Shown: positions 12,226 through 24,028 of the stretch, one piece after another
Numbering within the stretch: position 1 is the stretch's first letter
How the letters are laid out: each line of letters opens with the position of its first letter
Origin: Hyperoodon ampullatus
Taxonomy: Eukaryota; Chordata; Mammalia; Artiodactyla; Ziphiidae
Direction: 5' to 3'
DNA: 64,000 nt
NCBI GenBank assembly: GCA_949752795.1
Contig: CATKHW010000559.1
Span: 1-64,000 of the forward strand
Translations under genes and position numbers: made by a program
The notes under the pieces: model-generated
What the model saw: only the letters and a program-made list of their open reading frames with translations
The model's database searches: none
What the model was told of the DNA's origin: nothing

Positions 12226-12700
12226 TGTAATACACAACCCTCTCTCTCTCTCTCTCCATATATATATATATATGTGTATATAGATATATAAAGTATATGG
12301 AGGATGTTACCACCGCTCCCCTGGTTATTCCCCTCTGTATGGTCTACCCATTCAAGATGGCTGTTTGCTGACGGTTTACCAAAGGAAAAACCTCTGCCCC
12401 GTGAAGGTACTTAGCCCAAGGGGTAAGAGGGATGCATACCTCTGCTGGTTTCCCTGGTAACCGATGAACCCATCTGCTGTCAATTCCCCCTTTAACTGGT
12501 AGCCTGCCTATTCCGCGCAGAGAGAAGCATGCTGCTACTGCTGCTGCTGCGTTCTGCCTGCCATCGGCTATCTACAGTGGGATGTCTCTCCAGGACCACT
12601 TTGCTTCTGATGTGAAAGATCTCCCATCTATTAAACCATGAATGTCTCTGTCCCTGACTTCGGGCTCTTTCCTTAGCCCTGAGGCTGAGCAAGTACAGGG
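12226..12700. mobile_element. LTR-like insertion in the first half of U2
   Basis: About 470 bases absent from the paralogous place in U1 and in every second-half section (near 4945, 15690). It starts tgtaatac, carries a CT/TA microsatellite, then unique text with a CTG-rich tract (ctgctactgctgctgctgcg, 12530-12550), an attaaa signal near 12628 and gacttcgggctctttcc near 12656. These look like an LTR remnant in size and style, but I cannot name the family and see no clear target duplication. The minus-strand 112-residue frame at 12492-12830 spans it and its flank. Confidence 0.4.
12241..12290. repeat. (CT)n-(TA)n microsatellite in U2
   Basis: About eight CT steps followed by an imperfect TA tract with one tgtgta and one tagata interruption. 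Confidence 0.9.
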
Positions 12701-13044
12701 CTTGCAGGCATGAGAGGTGCAGCCCATCACCTTCTGCAGGGCAGTTTGCTGGCCAGATTTGATGATTCATTTGTAGGTGTTTCCTAGGCTCATGCACACT
12801 TGCCAGGCACTCATGAGACCTTGGGGACACTGAAACAGTAATGTCAGCACCCAGATCCTAGAGGAATTCCCGACAGGTGTTCCACTTGACGGGAGAGGTA
12901 ATGAGCATGGCCCAGTGCACCTGTGCTAGACATAATCAGCGAGCAGGTGCAGAAGGGAGGGAGGGACATTCACTCACTTCCTGAGGCCATCCTTCTCACC
13001 ACTGCCTCTGAAAAATCCAGGGAAGGAAGGGACAAAATGCCCTT

Positions 13045-14054
13045 AGAAGGTAAATGGCCTGTACACTGAAAACTACAAACCACTGTTGAGAGAATTAAAC
13101 AAGGAACAAATAATTGAAATGACATATCATATTCATAGACTGGAGACATATTATTGTTGACATTTCTACACTACCCAAAGGTAAGTATAAATTCATTGTA
13201 ATACCTATCAAAATCCCAATGTCATTTTCAAAGAAATAGAAATAAAAAAGATCCTAAAATACATATGGAACCACTAAGGACTCCAAACAGACAACACAAT
13301 CCTGAGAACAAAGAACATAGATGGAGGCTTCTCACTTCCTGACTTCAAAACACATTACAAAGCCACAGGAATCAAAACTGTACAGTACTGACATAGAAAC
13401 AGATACATAGGCCTAAAGACCAGAATAAATAACCCCCAAGAAAACACATAGATACATGGCCAAATGAAATTCACCAACCTTCTAAGACAACAAATAGGGA
13501 AAGTATAGTTTTTTCAACAGTCAATAGGATGAAAATATAACTTACAGAAAGATTACAAACATATATCAGAAAAGGAGCTAATATACAAAACATCAAAGAA
13601 AAACACTACAACTCAAATGCAAACTAAGTTAAAAAAATAAAAAGGGCAAATAACTGGGTTCAGAAATGTGCAAAGACTTAAATAAGACATTTCCTGAAAA
13701 AGACATACAAATGGCTAACAAATATAGGAAAAGGTTCTCAACCTCACTAATCATCAGGGCAATGCAAATCAACACCTCATACCTGTTAGGCTGTGTATTA
13801 TAAAGAAAAAAATTAACAGTTTAAGGCCAAGATGTGGGGAATTGGAAACTTTGTACACTGCTGGTGGGAATGTAAAATGGTGCCGCTATTATGAAAAAGA
13901 GTATGGGGGTTCCTTATAAAATTATAAACAGAAATATCATATGATTCAGCAATCACAGTTCTGGGTATATATCCAAAGGAAATTAAATCAGTATCACAAT
14001 GAGATGAACATAGGTTCATTGCAGCATTCTACACAATAGCCTAGATATGCAACC
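13045..14054 (+). mobile_element. LINE-1 3' fragment L1-B in U2, 3' end lost
   Basis: Paralogue of L1-A with the same left flank (ggaggg, acattcac) and the same internal ORF2 gap, but without the SINE: the site reads attataaagaaaaaaattaacag near 13800. It stops before the 3' UTR at gcctagatatgcaaccaac, where block f begins. Confidence 0.88.
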
Positions 14055-14060
14055 AACTTC
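14040..14060. other. Fusion junction L1-B to block f in U2
   Basis: L1-B text ends in ctagatatgcaaccaac and continues as block f (ttcacaaaacaag). In U1 block f is preceded by aaaaatatgcaaccaac, so about 12 bases are common to both sides. Equivalent junctions lie near 19405, 30300, 41175, 46543 and 57433. Confidence 0.8.
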
Positions 14061-15554
14061 ACAAAACAAGTAAGTGTCCTGTGCCTGAGCTAACCTTAGG
14101 TACTTCAAAACTACTCTGTAAGTCTCTTAGCCCCTTAGAGAGGATGAAAGCAATATTAGAGTTAAAAGAAACTTGTACCAATTCCCTTAGTCTGGAATGC
14201 TGAAACAAAAGTTCTACAACAGAGGAAGCCTCATAAACACACAACGCCTGCCAGGGTTTACCCCAGCCTTGGAAGAACTGGGAAGGATAAGACCAAGGCA
14301 GGCCTGAGGAAAGGGCAGAGGGTAGGCAGGACTGGGGAGTGGGGAGCAGGGGCAGGGCTGTCTGGACGGAGCAGTGGGTTGTAAGAAGACAGTGACCCTG
14401 GGTCCCGCTGCCTTGAGTCTCTGTCCTGGGCCTGGTGAATTCCAGGAGACCAGGTTAGCAGGGCTGTGAGAGCCAGTGTGTGAAGAAGCCCAGCAGCCCC
14501 TTCACACAGTCCTCTAGAATTCCTGCCGGCCATGAAGGGTCTTTAGGATCAGCTGGACGTGGAGCCCTCTCAAATGGAAGCATGTCAGCACATCAGCCTT
14601 GGGAGGTGCTGAGGCTGAAATGAGGAGACTGAGCACATGCAGTGATCCCAAATCACGTGTTCTGTGACTCTTCCACCTCTGGGAGCGTGCTTTCCATGAG
14701 GAATAAACAGCGAGGACAAAAGTAAGATGAAGCTACAAGTCCTGAAAGTGTAGAGGGAGAGAGTTCAACTCTCATCCACCACCTGACACAAAGTATAAGA
14801 ACTTGTTCTCCAGTGTCAAGTGACTATGAGAGTTTTGTTCCCACTAGGATATGGCCATCATACGTGAATGTAAAAAGGAAACCAAAATCCTTGGTGCAAA
14901 ATACCCTCCAGGTACCGAACAGAAACGAAGCTTTCATCTTTGGCAGTGAAAAAGCAATGAAAGAGTAGTCTTGTGAGAAAGAAAATTTCTGAATGGCAAA
15001 GCAAGAAAAGATGACTATAAGCACAGTACAGTCAAAGAACATGGACACAATAACTCTATTATATCATTAAAATTTGGAAAGAACAAATCAGAATTCTACA
15101 CATATTTCCTTCTTCTTCCTGATTTCATATTCACCTTCCTTAGTTTCTAAAGAAGTGGGTGGAACCCAAGTGTTCTAGGAATTGTCTACTTTAGATCCTA
15201 CCTGAGAGTTGTTCCCTACGTGAATCGTCATCAGCATCACTGCTATGTATGCTCTCCACCATGCATTCTGTACAAACACAACCATGAGCATAAAGTTATT
15301 ATACAAGTTGACCCACCCATTTCTCCTACTCGACTTGCTGGCTCACACAGCATCACCCTGGTCTTCCCTCCAGGTTCTCAGACCTCCCCTGTGCTCTGTG
15401 CAGACAGAGTCCTTCAATAAGATCTTGATCACAGTTGAAAATTTCAAATGAGGGAGAGATGCTGAGAAAATCACTTTTCGACCCCTCACTTCTATTGACC
15501 CATTTATAGCTTTCACCATCAACCTTACCAACCTGGAATTCCAGATGTTACAGA

Positions 15555-15700
15555 CACACTTCAAACATGGCTAGTGTGACCAAGCAATTGTGTGTTTTTT
15601 GCATTTTTTAATAGAATGAGTTAATTATTGCTTGAACTAAATTAATTATAAATAGACACATTTGGTTAGTGGCTACCACACTGGAAAGCTCAGGTGTAAG
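15555..15700. mobile_element. hAT-Charlie-like remnant in U2
   Basis: Same element, with variant cttcaaacatggctag. Confidence 0.55.
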
Positions 15701-16067
15701 AAATCCAAAGATGAGAAAGAGGCAATCAGCCCACCCACCCCTAGTTGTTCTTTACTGCAGAAAATTTGATGCCCTGATATGATCATTCGTATGTAGGTAT
15801 ACCTTTGGCTCTTGAACCCATGCCAGATATTGGGAGAGTCCTTGTGGACACTGAAATAGTACAGTCAACACTCAGATCCAAGAGGAATTCCCAGCAAGGG
15901 GCCCACTTGTAGACAGAGGTGAAGGGCATGGCCCAGTACACCTGTATTAGACATAATCAGAGAGTAGGTGCAGAGGGGAGGGAGGGATTTCACTCTCTCC
16001 ATGAGTCCATCCTTCACACCCCTGACTCTAGAAGACCTGAGGAAGGCAGTGGAAAAGGGCCCATCGG

Positions 16068-17010
16068 GGGAGGAAAATTTGTATACTGAAAACTACAGAA
16101 TATTGTGGAAAGAATTTAAAGAAGAGACAAGTAATTGGAATGACATACCATATTCATAGACTGGATTATTAAATACTGTTGGCATTTCTATACTACATAA
16201 AGTGATGTTCACATATATCGCAACATCCCATATAATTCCATGTCATTATTATAGAAGTGGACAGAATCCTAAAATACATATGGAACCCCCACAAGTAGAT
16301 AAAACAATCTTGAGAGCATAGAGCAATGATGGAGATTAACACTTCCTGAACTCAAAACACATAACAATGCCACAGTAGTCAAAACAGTCTGCTACTGGCA
16401 TCAAGACAGTGAGATAGACCAATGAAATATAATAGAGAGACCTCAAATAAATGCACATATATATGGCCAACTGATCTTGGCCAAGGTTCTAAGATTACCA
16501 AGTGAAGAAAGGATAGTCTCTTCAACAATCAACAGAATGAAAAGGCAATCTATAGGATGGGAGGAAATATGTGTAAACCTTGAATCTGAATAAGGGACCA
16601 ATATCCAGAATATATAAGAAACTACAACAAGTCAATTACAAAAAAACAGCGGGCAAATAACTGAGTTTAAAAATGGGTAAAAAGCTTCACTAGACATTTC
16701 TCCATAAAGACATACAAGTGGTCAATCTACATATGAAAATTTGCTCAACATTGCTAAGCATCATGGAAATGGAAATCAAGCCACAAGGAGATATCAGTCA
16801 CACCTCTTAGAATGTGTATTATAAAAAGACAATTAGGGCTTTCGTGGTGCCACACTGGTTGAGAGTCTGCCTGCCGAGGCAGGGGACACGTGTTCGTGCC
16901 CCAGTCTGGGAGGATCCCACATGCCGCTGAGTGCCTGGGCCCATGAGCCATGTAAGCTGAGCCTGTGCTCCGCAACGGCATAGCCCACAACAATGAGAGG
17001 CCCGTGTACT

Positions 17011-17051
<41 letters not shown>

Positions 17052-17732
17052 AATAAAATTAATGGATGCTGGCAAAGATGTGAAGAAGTGAAACATGTGT
17101 ACCCTGTTTTGTATCCTGTAGTAATGTAAAATGGTGTAGCCATTATGGAAAACAGAATGTTGATCCCCCCCCAAAATTATTAAGAGAACTATCATAAAAT
17201 CCAGCAATCACTCATTTAGGTTTATATACCAAGGAGATAAAACAAGAATGTCCAAGAGATATCTACAATCTCATGTCCACTGCAGCATTATACACAATAC
17301 ACAACATAGGAAAACTGCCTAGTGTCCATGGGAAGATGAATTAATAAAGAAAATGTGGTGTATACATACAGTGGAATGTCATTCAGTCTTTGAAAAAGAA
17401 GGAAATCCTGCCATTTGCAGCAACACAAAAGAACTTGGAGGACATTTGTAAGAGTGAAATAAGCCAGTCATAGAAGGTCAAAAACTGAAAGAAAACTCCG
17501 CGAAGCAGAGAGTAGAAGAGTGGTTCCAAGATCTGGCGGGAGGTTGACATGGGAAATCTCTGTTCAATAGTTAGAATGTGTTATTTGCAAAATGGAAAAG
17601 TTCTAGACACATGCTGTACAACAAGGTGCATGTAGTCAACAGGACTGACTGGACATTTCAAAACTTGTTAAGACGTTGGATTTCATTGTATGTGTACTTT
17701 TACAACAATAAAATATACATATGTAAAATAAA
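16068..17732 (+). mobile_element. LINE-1 3' fragment L1-A in U2
   Basis: Same insertion, longer than in U1 because the nested SINE is complete. It shares the variant catcgggggaggaaaattt at its start with U5. Confidence 0.9.
16836..17049 (+). mobile_element. CHR-2-type SINE in U2 L1-A
   Basis: tRNA-derived SINE with the B-box core gttcgtgcc and a long poly-A tail (about 38 A). The 5' end has the variant gggctttcgtggtgccacac, shared with U5. Imperfect target duplications aaagacaatta and aaataaaatta flank it. The same site in L1-B (near 13805) is empty, so it inserted after L1-A and L1-B separated. Confidence 0.9.
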
Positions 17733-18668
17733 TACAAAGTGGAAAAAGGGGAAAAAAGAAGAAAAATAAGGAAAGGGAGTCAACAGAGGGGAAGAAGAAA
17801 GCAGGAAGGGTCTCGAATGTACACAGGTATCAGGAGATAATGGGAGAGAAGCTCCTCTCCCCAGGCTTTAAAGAAGACATCTCTCCAGAGTTCACTCCAG
17901 CAAGAGGGGGATGTCCTTTCTCTTCCCCATTCAACCAGAAGCGCCAATAGCATCCTAAGTGTGGCCCAGGCTGTGCTCAGGTGGACACTTTTCCTTGATC
18001 TCTAAACCAAACACCCCTGACTCCCTATGGCTCAGGTGCCCTTCCTGTATCTCCTTCCACTTCTCTAAAGCATTTCCCTCTTCAAGTCCAGCCCGAGGCT
18101 CTAATCCTGTCCTCACACGTGGGGCCCACTGGGCGCGTCTCTAAGTTCTTAAGAGCCTCCCTGTGAGTAGCAGGCACTGAATCACACACCAGGGTTTCCC
18201 TCAGCACCATCAGGAAACTATGACCTAGGGATTGAGGATTTCTAGAACAACTTTACTCATACACCGTTTCTTGGGTAAACAAGTGACATTTTACAATCAA
18301 GCATTTTCAGTTTTTGCTTTGGTGGGGAAAATATTGACACATATAAGGCAATCATATTCTATTAAAGTATGTATTTCTCAAAGGACTCACTATCGAAAAA
18401 AAAATTTTAAGTATAACTTTCCATGTTTTAATTGACTTTACTCCCAGACTTGTTTGCTTGCAAAAGCCTTCAGAAAATACCAAGAACCTACTTCACCTGG
18501 CAGTTTGCACAGCAACATGAGTGGAGATGCTCTTGTCACACTGCTTGGTTTCTCTGTCCCACCTTGTAAAGCACAACCTCCTGTCCGCCCTCCTGGGAAG
18601 GGAGCCAGTGCCCACCCTGAGCTCAATCCTTGGGGTAGATCTCTTGGTTCTGTCTTCACTGTATGCAG

Positions 18669-18930
18669 TGTTTCTTGCACAGCACACAGAAACAGGGCCA
18701 GCACAACTGATGGAAAACAAACTTTCCACAGGAGAAGGACATTTCGTTTCCTTAGCACAGAATCCGATAGTGAATATTAGCCTCAAAGGAGAAAGGTGGA
18801 GTGAATTTCCTCCATCTACTCCTGGAGGCTCCTTCTTTCTCGGACTCCTCCAGAACTGGGTGTGGCATGTGGGTACAAGCATGGGCTCCCTGCAAAAGGA
18901 AGGAGGCCTGCCTAGCACTAGGTGCTTCAG
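18669..18930 (+). other. Candidate plus-strand exon in U3
   Basis: The frame is open within a 137-residue ORF (18521-18934); the donor reads gtaaga. Confidence 0.3.
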
Positions 18931-19120
18931 GTAAGAGGGGAGGACTCATCCCGAGGCTCTAATAGGAAACAGTTAGAATGAGGGAAGTGGCAGACAGATG
19001 TATCATAACCATTCAGAATGCTATGAGACGTACTAAGAGATGAGATTTCTTATTAAATGAAGTTGTAATTGGCCCAGTAGTAGGCATGCTGAAACCCAGT
19101 TTTGTTCACTAAGAATCCAC

Positions 19121-19181
19121 CCATGGAGCAACTAAGCCCGTGCACAACAACTACTAAGCCTGTGCTCTAGAGCCGCAGGTC
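19121..19181 (+). mobile_element. CHR-1-like SINE in U3, cut by deletion
   Basis: Only the first 61 bases remain. The sequence runs from agagccgcaggtc directly into the L1-B text aaggccaag. No 3' target duplication is present. Confidence 0.85.
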
Positions 19182-19195
19182 AAGGCCAAGATGTC
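19171..19195. other. Deletion junction CHR-1 SINE to L1-B in U3
   Basis: agagccgcaggtc is SINE text and aaggccaagatg is L1-B text. Long units have about 5.53 kb between these two points. The same junction is at 46305-46329 in U6. Confidence 0.85.
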
Positions 19196-19414
19196 GGGAA
19201 TTGGAAACATTGTACGCTGCTGGTGGGAATGTAAAATGGTGCCGCTATTATGAAAAAGAGTATGGGGGTTTCTTATAAAATTATAAACAGAAATATCATA
19301 TGATTCAGCAATCACAGTTCTGGGTATATATCCAAAGGAAATTAAATCAATATCACAATGAGATGAACTTAAGTTCATTGCAGCATTCTCCAAAATAGCC
19401 TAGATATGCAACCA
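19182..19414 (+). mobile_element. L1-B tail in U3
   Basis: Last about 230 bases of L1-B, starting abruptly after the broken SINE and joined to block f at tatgcaaccaac as in long units. Confidence 0.85.
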
Positions 19415-20914
19415 ACTTCACAAAAGAAGTAAGTGTCCTGTGCCTGAGCTAATCTTAGGAACTTCAAAACAACTCCGTAAGTCTCTTAGCCCCTTAGAGA
19501 GGATGAAAGCAATATTAGAGTTAAAAGTAACTTGTCCCAATTCCCTTAGTCTGGAATACTGAAACAAAATTCTACAGCAGAGGAAGCCTTATAAACACAC
19601 AGCACCTGACAGGGTTTACCCCAGCCTTGGAAGAACTGGGAAGGATAAGACCAAGGCAGGCTTGAGGAAAGGTCAGAGGGTATGCAGGACTGGAGCGTGG
19701 GGAAAAGGGGCAGGGCTGGCCAGATGGAGCAGTGGGTTGTAAGAAGAGCAGTGACCCTGAGTCCTGCTGCCCTGAGTCTCTGTCCTGGGCCTGGTCAGTC
19801 AATTCCAGGAGACCAGGTTAGCAGGGCTGTGAGAGCCAGTGTGTGAAGAAGCCCAGCAGCCCCTTCACACAGTCCTCTAGAATTCCTGCTGGCCATGAAG
19901 GGTCTTTAGGGGCAGCTGGACGTGGAGCCCTCTCAAATGGAAGCATGTCAGCACATCAGCCTTGGGAGGTGCTGAGGCTGAAATGAGGAGACTGAGCACA
20001 TGCAGTGATCCCAAAGCATGTGTTCTGTGACTCATCCAGCTCAGGGAGCGCATTTTCCATGAGGAATCAACAGTGAGGACAAAAGTAAGATGAAGCTACA
20101 AGTCCTGAAAGTGTAGAGGGAGAGAGTTCAAGTCTCATCCACCACCTGACACTCACTATAAGAAGTTGTTCTCCAGTGTCAAGTGACTATGAGAGCTTTG
20201 TTCCCACTAGGATATGGCCATCATACGTGAATGTAAAAAGGAAACCAAAATCCCTGGTGCAAAATACACTCCAGGTACCAAACAGAAACGAACCTTTCAT
20301 CTTTGGCAGTGAAACAGCAATGAAAGAGTAGTCTTGTGAGAAAGAAAATTTCTGAATGGCAAAGCAAGAAAAGATGACTATAAGCACAGTACAGTCAAAG
20401 GACACGGACACAATAACTCTATTATATCATTAACTTGGAAAGAACAAATCAGAATTCTACACATATTTCCTTTTTCTTCCTGATTTCATATTCACCTTCC
20501 TTAGTTTCTAAAGAACCGGGTGGAACCCAAGTGTTCTAGGAATTGTCTCCCTTTAGATCCTACCTGAGAGTTGTTCCCAACGTGAATCGTCATCAGCATC
20601 ACTGCTATGTATGCTCTCCACGATCCATTCTGTACAAACACAACCATGAGCATAAAGTTATTATACAAGTTGACCCACCCATTTCTCCTACTCGACTTGC
20701 TGGCTCACACAGCATCACCCTGGTCTTCCCTCCAGGTTCTCAGACCTCCCCTGTGCTCTGTGCAGACAGAGTCCTTCAATAAGATCTTGATCACAGTTGA
20801 AAATTTCAAATGAGGGAGAGATGCTGAGAAAATCACCTTTCGACCCCTCACTTCTATAGACCCATTTATAGCTTTCACGGTCAACCTTACCAACCTGAAA
20901 TTCCAGATGTTACA

Positions 20915-21061
20915 GACACACTTGAAACATGGCTAGTATGACCAAGCAATTGTGTGTTTGTTCATTTTTTAATAGAATGAGTTAATTATTGTTTGAACTA
21001 AATTAATTATAAATAGACACATTTGGTTAGTGACTACCACACTGGAAAGCTCAGCTGTAAG
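20915..21061. mobile_element. hAT-Charlie-like remnant in U3
   Basis: Same element; variants catggctagtatgacc and ggttagtgactacc are shared with U6. Confidence 0.55.
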
Positions 21062-21426
21062 AAATCCAAAGATGAGAAAGAGGCAACCAGCCACCCTTCC
21101 CCTGGTTGTTCTTTACTGCAGATAATTTGATGGCCTGATCTGATCCTTCGTATGTAGGTATATCTTGGGCTCTTGGACCCACGCCAGGCACTGGGAGAGT
21201 CCTTGTGGACACTGAAATAGTACAGTCAACACTCAGATCCAAGAGGAATTCCCAGCAAGGGGCCCACTTGTAGACAGAGGTGAAGGGCATGGCCCAGTAC
21301 ACCTGTATTAGATATAATCAGAGAGTAGCTGCAGAGGGGAGGGAGGGATTTCACTCTCTCCATGAGTCCATCCTTCTCACCCCTGACTCTAGAAGACCTG
21401 AGGAAGGCAGTGGAAAAGGCCCCGTT

Positions 21427-23092
21427 GGAGGTGAAAAATTTGTATACTGAAAACTACGGGATATTGCGGAAAGAAATTAAAGAAGAGACAAGTAAAGGGA
21501 ATGACATACCATGTTCATAGACTGGATTATTAAATACTGTTGGCATTTCTATACTACATAAAGTGATGTACACATATATCACAACAACCCACAAAATTCC
21601 ATGTCATTATTATAGAAGTGGACAGAATCCTAAAATACATATGGAACCCCCACAAGTAGATAAAACAATCTTGAGAGCAAAGAGCAATGATGGAGATTAA
21701 CACTTCCTCAACTCAAAACACAAAACAATGCCACAGTAGTCAACACAGTCTGCTACTGGCATCAAGACAGTGAGATAGACCAATGAAATATAATAGAGAG
21801 ACCTCAAATAAACGCACATATATATGGCCAACAGATCTTGGCCAAGGTTCTAAGATTACCAAGTGAAGAAAGGATAATCTCTTCAACAATCAACAGAATG
21901 AAAAGGAAACCTATAGGATGGGAGGAAATATGTGTAAACCTTGTATCTGAATAAGGGACCAATATCCAGAATATATAAGAAACTACTACAAGTCAATTTC
22001 AGAAAAACAGCAGGCAAATAAGTGAGTTTAAAAATGGGTAAAAAGCTACACTAGACATTTCTCCATAAAGGCATACAAGTGGTCAATCTACATATGAAAA
22101 TTTGCTCAACATCGCTAAGCATCAGGGAAATGGAAATCAAGGCACAAGGAGATATCACTCACACCTGTTAGGATGTGTATTATAAAAGGACAATTAGGGC
22201 TTCCCTGGTGGCACAATGGATGAGAGTCCGCCTGCCAAGGCAGGGGACACGTGTTCGTGCCCCGGTCTGGGAGGATCCCACATGCCACTGAGCGGCTGGG
22301 CCCATGAACCATGGCTGCTGAGCCTGTGTGTTTGGAGCCTGTGCTCCGCAACGGGAGAGCCCATAACAATGAAAGGCCCATGTACTGCAAAAAAGAAAAA
22401 AAAAGAAAAAAGAAAGAAAATTAATGGATGCTGGCAAAGATGTGAAGAAGTGGAACTTCTGTACCCTGTTTTGTACCCTGTAGTAATGTAAAATGGTGTA
22501 GCCATTATGGAAAACAGAATGGAGGTCCCACAAAAATTATTAAGAGAACTCTCATAAAATCCAGCAGTCACTCATTTAGGTTTATATACCAAGGAGATAA
22601 AACAAGAATGTCCAAGAGATATCTACAATCTCATGTCCATTGCAGCATTATACACAATACACAACATAGGAAAACTGCCTAGTGTCCATGGGAAGATTAA
22701 TTAATAAAGAAAATGTGGTGTATACATACAGTGGAATGTCATTCAGTCTTTGAAAAAGAAGGAAATCCTGCCATTTGCAGCAACACGAAAGAACTTGGAG
22801 GACATTTGTAAGAGTGAAATAAGCCAGTCACACAAGGTCAAAAACTGAAAGAAAACTCCGAGAAGCAGAGAGTAGAAGGGTGGTTCCAAGAGCTGGCAAG
22901 ACGTTGACATGGGAAGTCTCTGTTCAATGGTTAGCATGTGTTATTTGCAAAATGGAACAGTTCTAGACACATGCTGTACAACAAGGTGCATGTAGTCAAC
23001 AGGACTGACTGGACATTTCAAAACTTGTTAAGACGTTGGATTTCATTGTATGTGTACTTTTACAACAATAAAATATACATATGTAAAATAAA
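21427..23092 (+). mobile_element. LINE-1 3' fragment L1-A in U3
   Basis: Same insertion, with a nested SINE at 22197. It shares the variant gagacaagtaaaggg with U6. Confidence 0.9.
22197..22414 (+). mobile_element. CHR-2-type SINE in U3 L1-A
   Basis: Full copy with variant gcacaatggatgagag, shared with U6. The tail is interrupted by G residues. Confidence 0.9.
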
Positions 23093-24028
23093 TACAAAGT
23101 GGAAAAAGGGGAAAAAAGAAGAAAAATAAGGAAAGGGAGTCAACAGAGGGAAAGAAGAAAGGAGGAAGGGTCTCGAATGTACACAGGTATCAGGAGATAA
23201 TGGGAGAGAAGCTCCTCTCCCCAGGCTTTAAAGAAGACATCTCTCCAGAGTTCACTCCAGCAAGAGGGGGATGTCCTTTCTCTTCCCCATTCAACCAGAA
23301 GCGCAAATAGCATCCTAAGTGTGGCCCAGGCTGTGCTCAGGTGTACACTTTTCCTTGATCTCTAAACCAGCCACCCCTGACTCCCCATGGCTCAGGTGCA
23401 CTTCCTGTATCTCCTTCCCCTTCTCTAAAGCATCAACCTCCTCAAGTGCAGCCTGAGGCTCCAATCCTGTCCTCACACGTGGGGTCCACTGGGCGGGTCT
23501 CTGAGTTCTTAACAGCCTCCCTGTGAGTAGCAGGCACTGAATCGCACACCAGGATTCCCCTCAGCACCAACAGGAAACTACGACCTAGGGATTGAGGATT
23601 TCTAGAACAACTTTACTCATACACCGTCTCTTGGGTAAACAAGTGACATTTTACAATCAAGCATTTTCAGTTTTTGCTTTGGTGGGGAAAATATTGACAC
23701 ATATAAGGCAATCATATTCTATTAATGTATGTATTTCCCAAAGGACTCACTATCGAAAAAAAAATTTTAAGTATAACTTTCCATGTTTTAATTGACTTTA
23801 CTCCCAGACGTGTTTGCTTGCAAAAGCCTTCAGAAAATACCAAGAACCTACTTCACCTGGCAGTTTGCACAGAAACATGCGTGGAAATGCTCTTGTCACA
23901 CTGCTTGGTTTCTCTGTCCCACCTTGTAAAGCACAACCTCCTGTCCGCCCTCCTGGGAAGGGAGCCAGTGCCCACCCTGAGCTCAATCCCTGGGGTAGAT
24001 CTCTTGGTTCTGTCTTCACGGTATGCAG

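Larger units (their letters stand above)
7531..18416. repeat. Tandem unit U2 (10.89 kb, long form)
   Basis: Order: a, CHR-1 SINE, c, d, e, f, g1, LTR-like insertion, L1-B, junction near 14050, then a second f, g2, h, hAT remnant, L1-A with full SINE, tail. The g1 and g2 blocks align by eye at roughly 80 percent, so the dimer joins two old copies. The first about 2 kb (7531 to about 9.6 kb) differs clearly from U5, but from about 9.7 kb the two units are almost identical, for instance through 10836-11261. The tract from about 12.0 to 14.92 kb instead follows U4 and U7. Confidence 0.9.
18417..23776. repeat. Tandem unit U3 (5.36 kb, short form)
   Basis: It holds block a and the first part of the CHR-1 SINE, then jumps at 19181/19182 straight into the last part of L1-B, and continues with f, g2, h, L1-A+SINE and tail. 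Blocks c, d, e, the first f, g1 and the LTR-like insertion are missing. The length difference from long units (about 5.53 kb) is what one internal deletion would give. Confidence 0.9.

Noticed and set aside
12492..12830. 112-residue minus-strand frame present in all long units
   Set aside because: Covers the LTR-like insertion and its flank; the serine run is the CTG tract. No domain, and it begins in sequence of different origin.
14258..14533. Minus-strand frame in block f starting MAGRNSRGLCEG with a leucine-rich stretch like a signal peptide
   Set aside because: Faint likeness to leaders of immunoglobulin-family genes, but no following domain. The frame is broken by small indels in U3, U5 (second half) and U6.
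16836..16930. tRNA-like promoter (B-box) that could mean a tRNA gene
   Set aside because: It is the tRNA-derived head of a SINE, with a poly-A tail and target duplications.
16754..17207. 129- and 124-residue minus-strand frames with a long phenylalanine run
   Set aside because: Antisense of the SINE and its poly-A tail in L1-A; not a gene.
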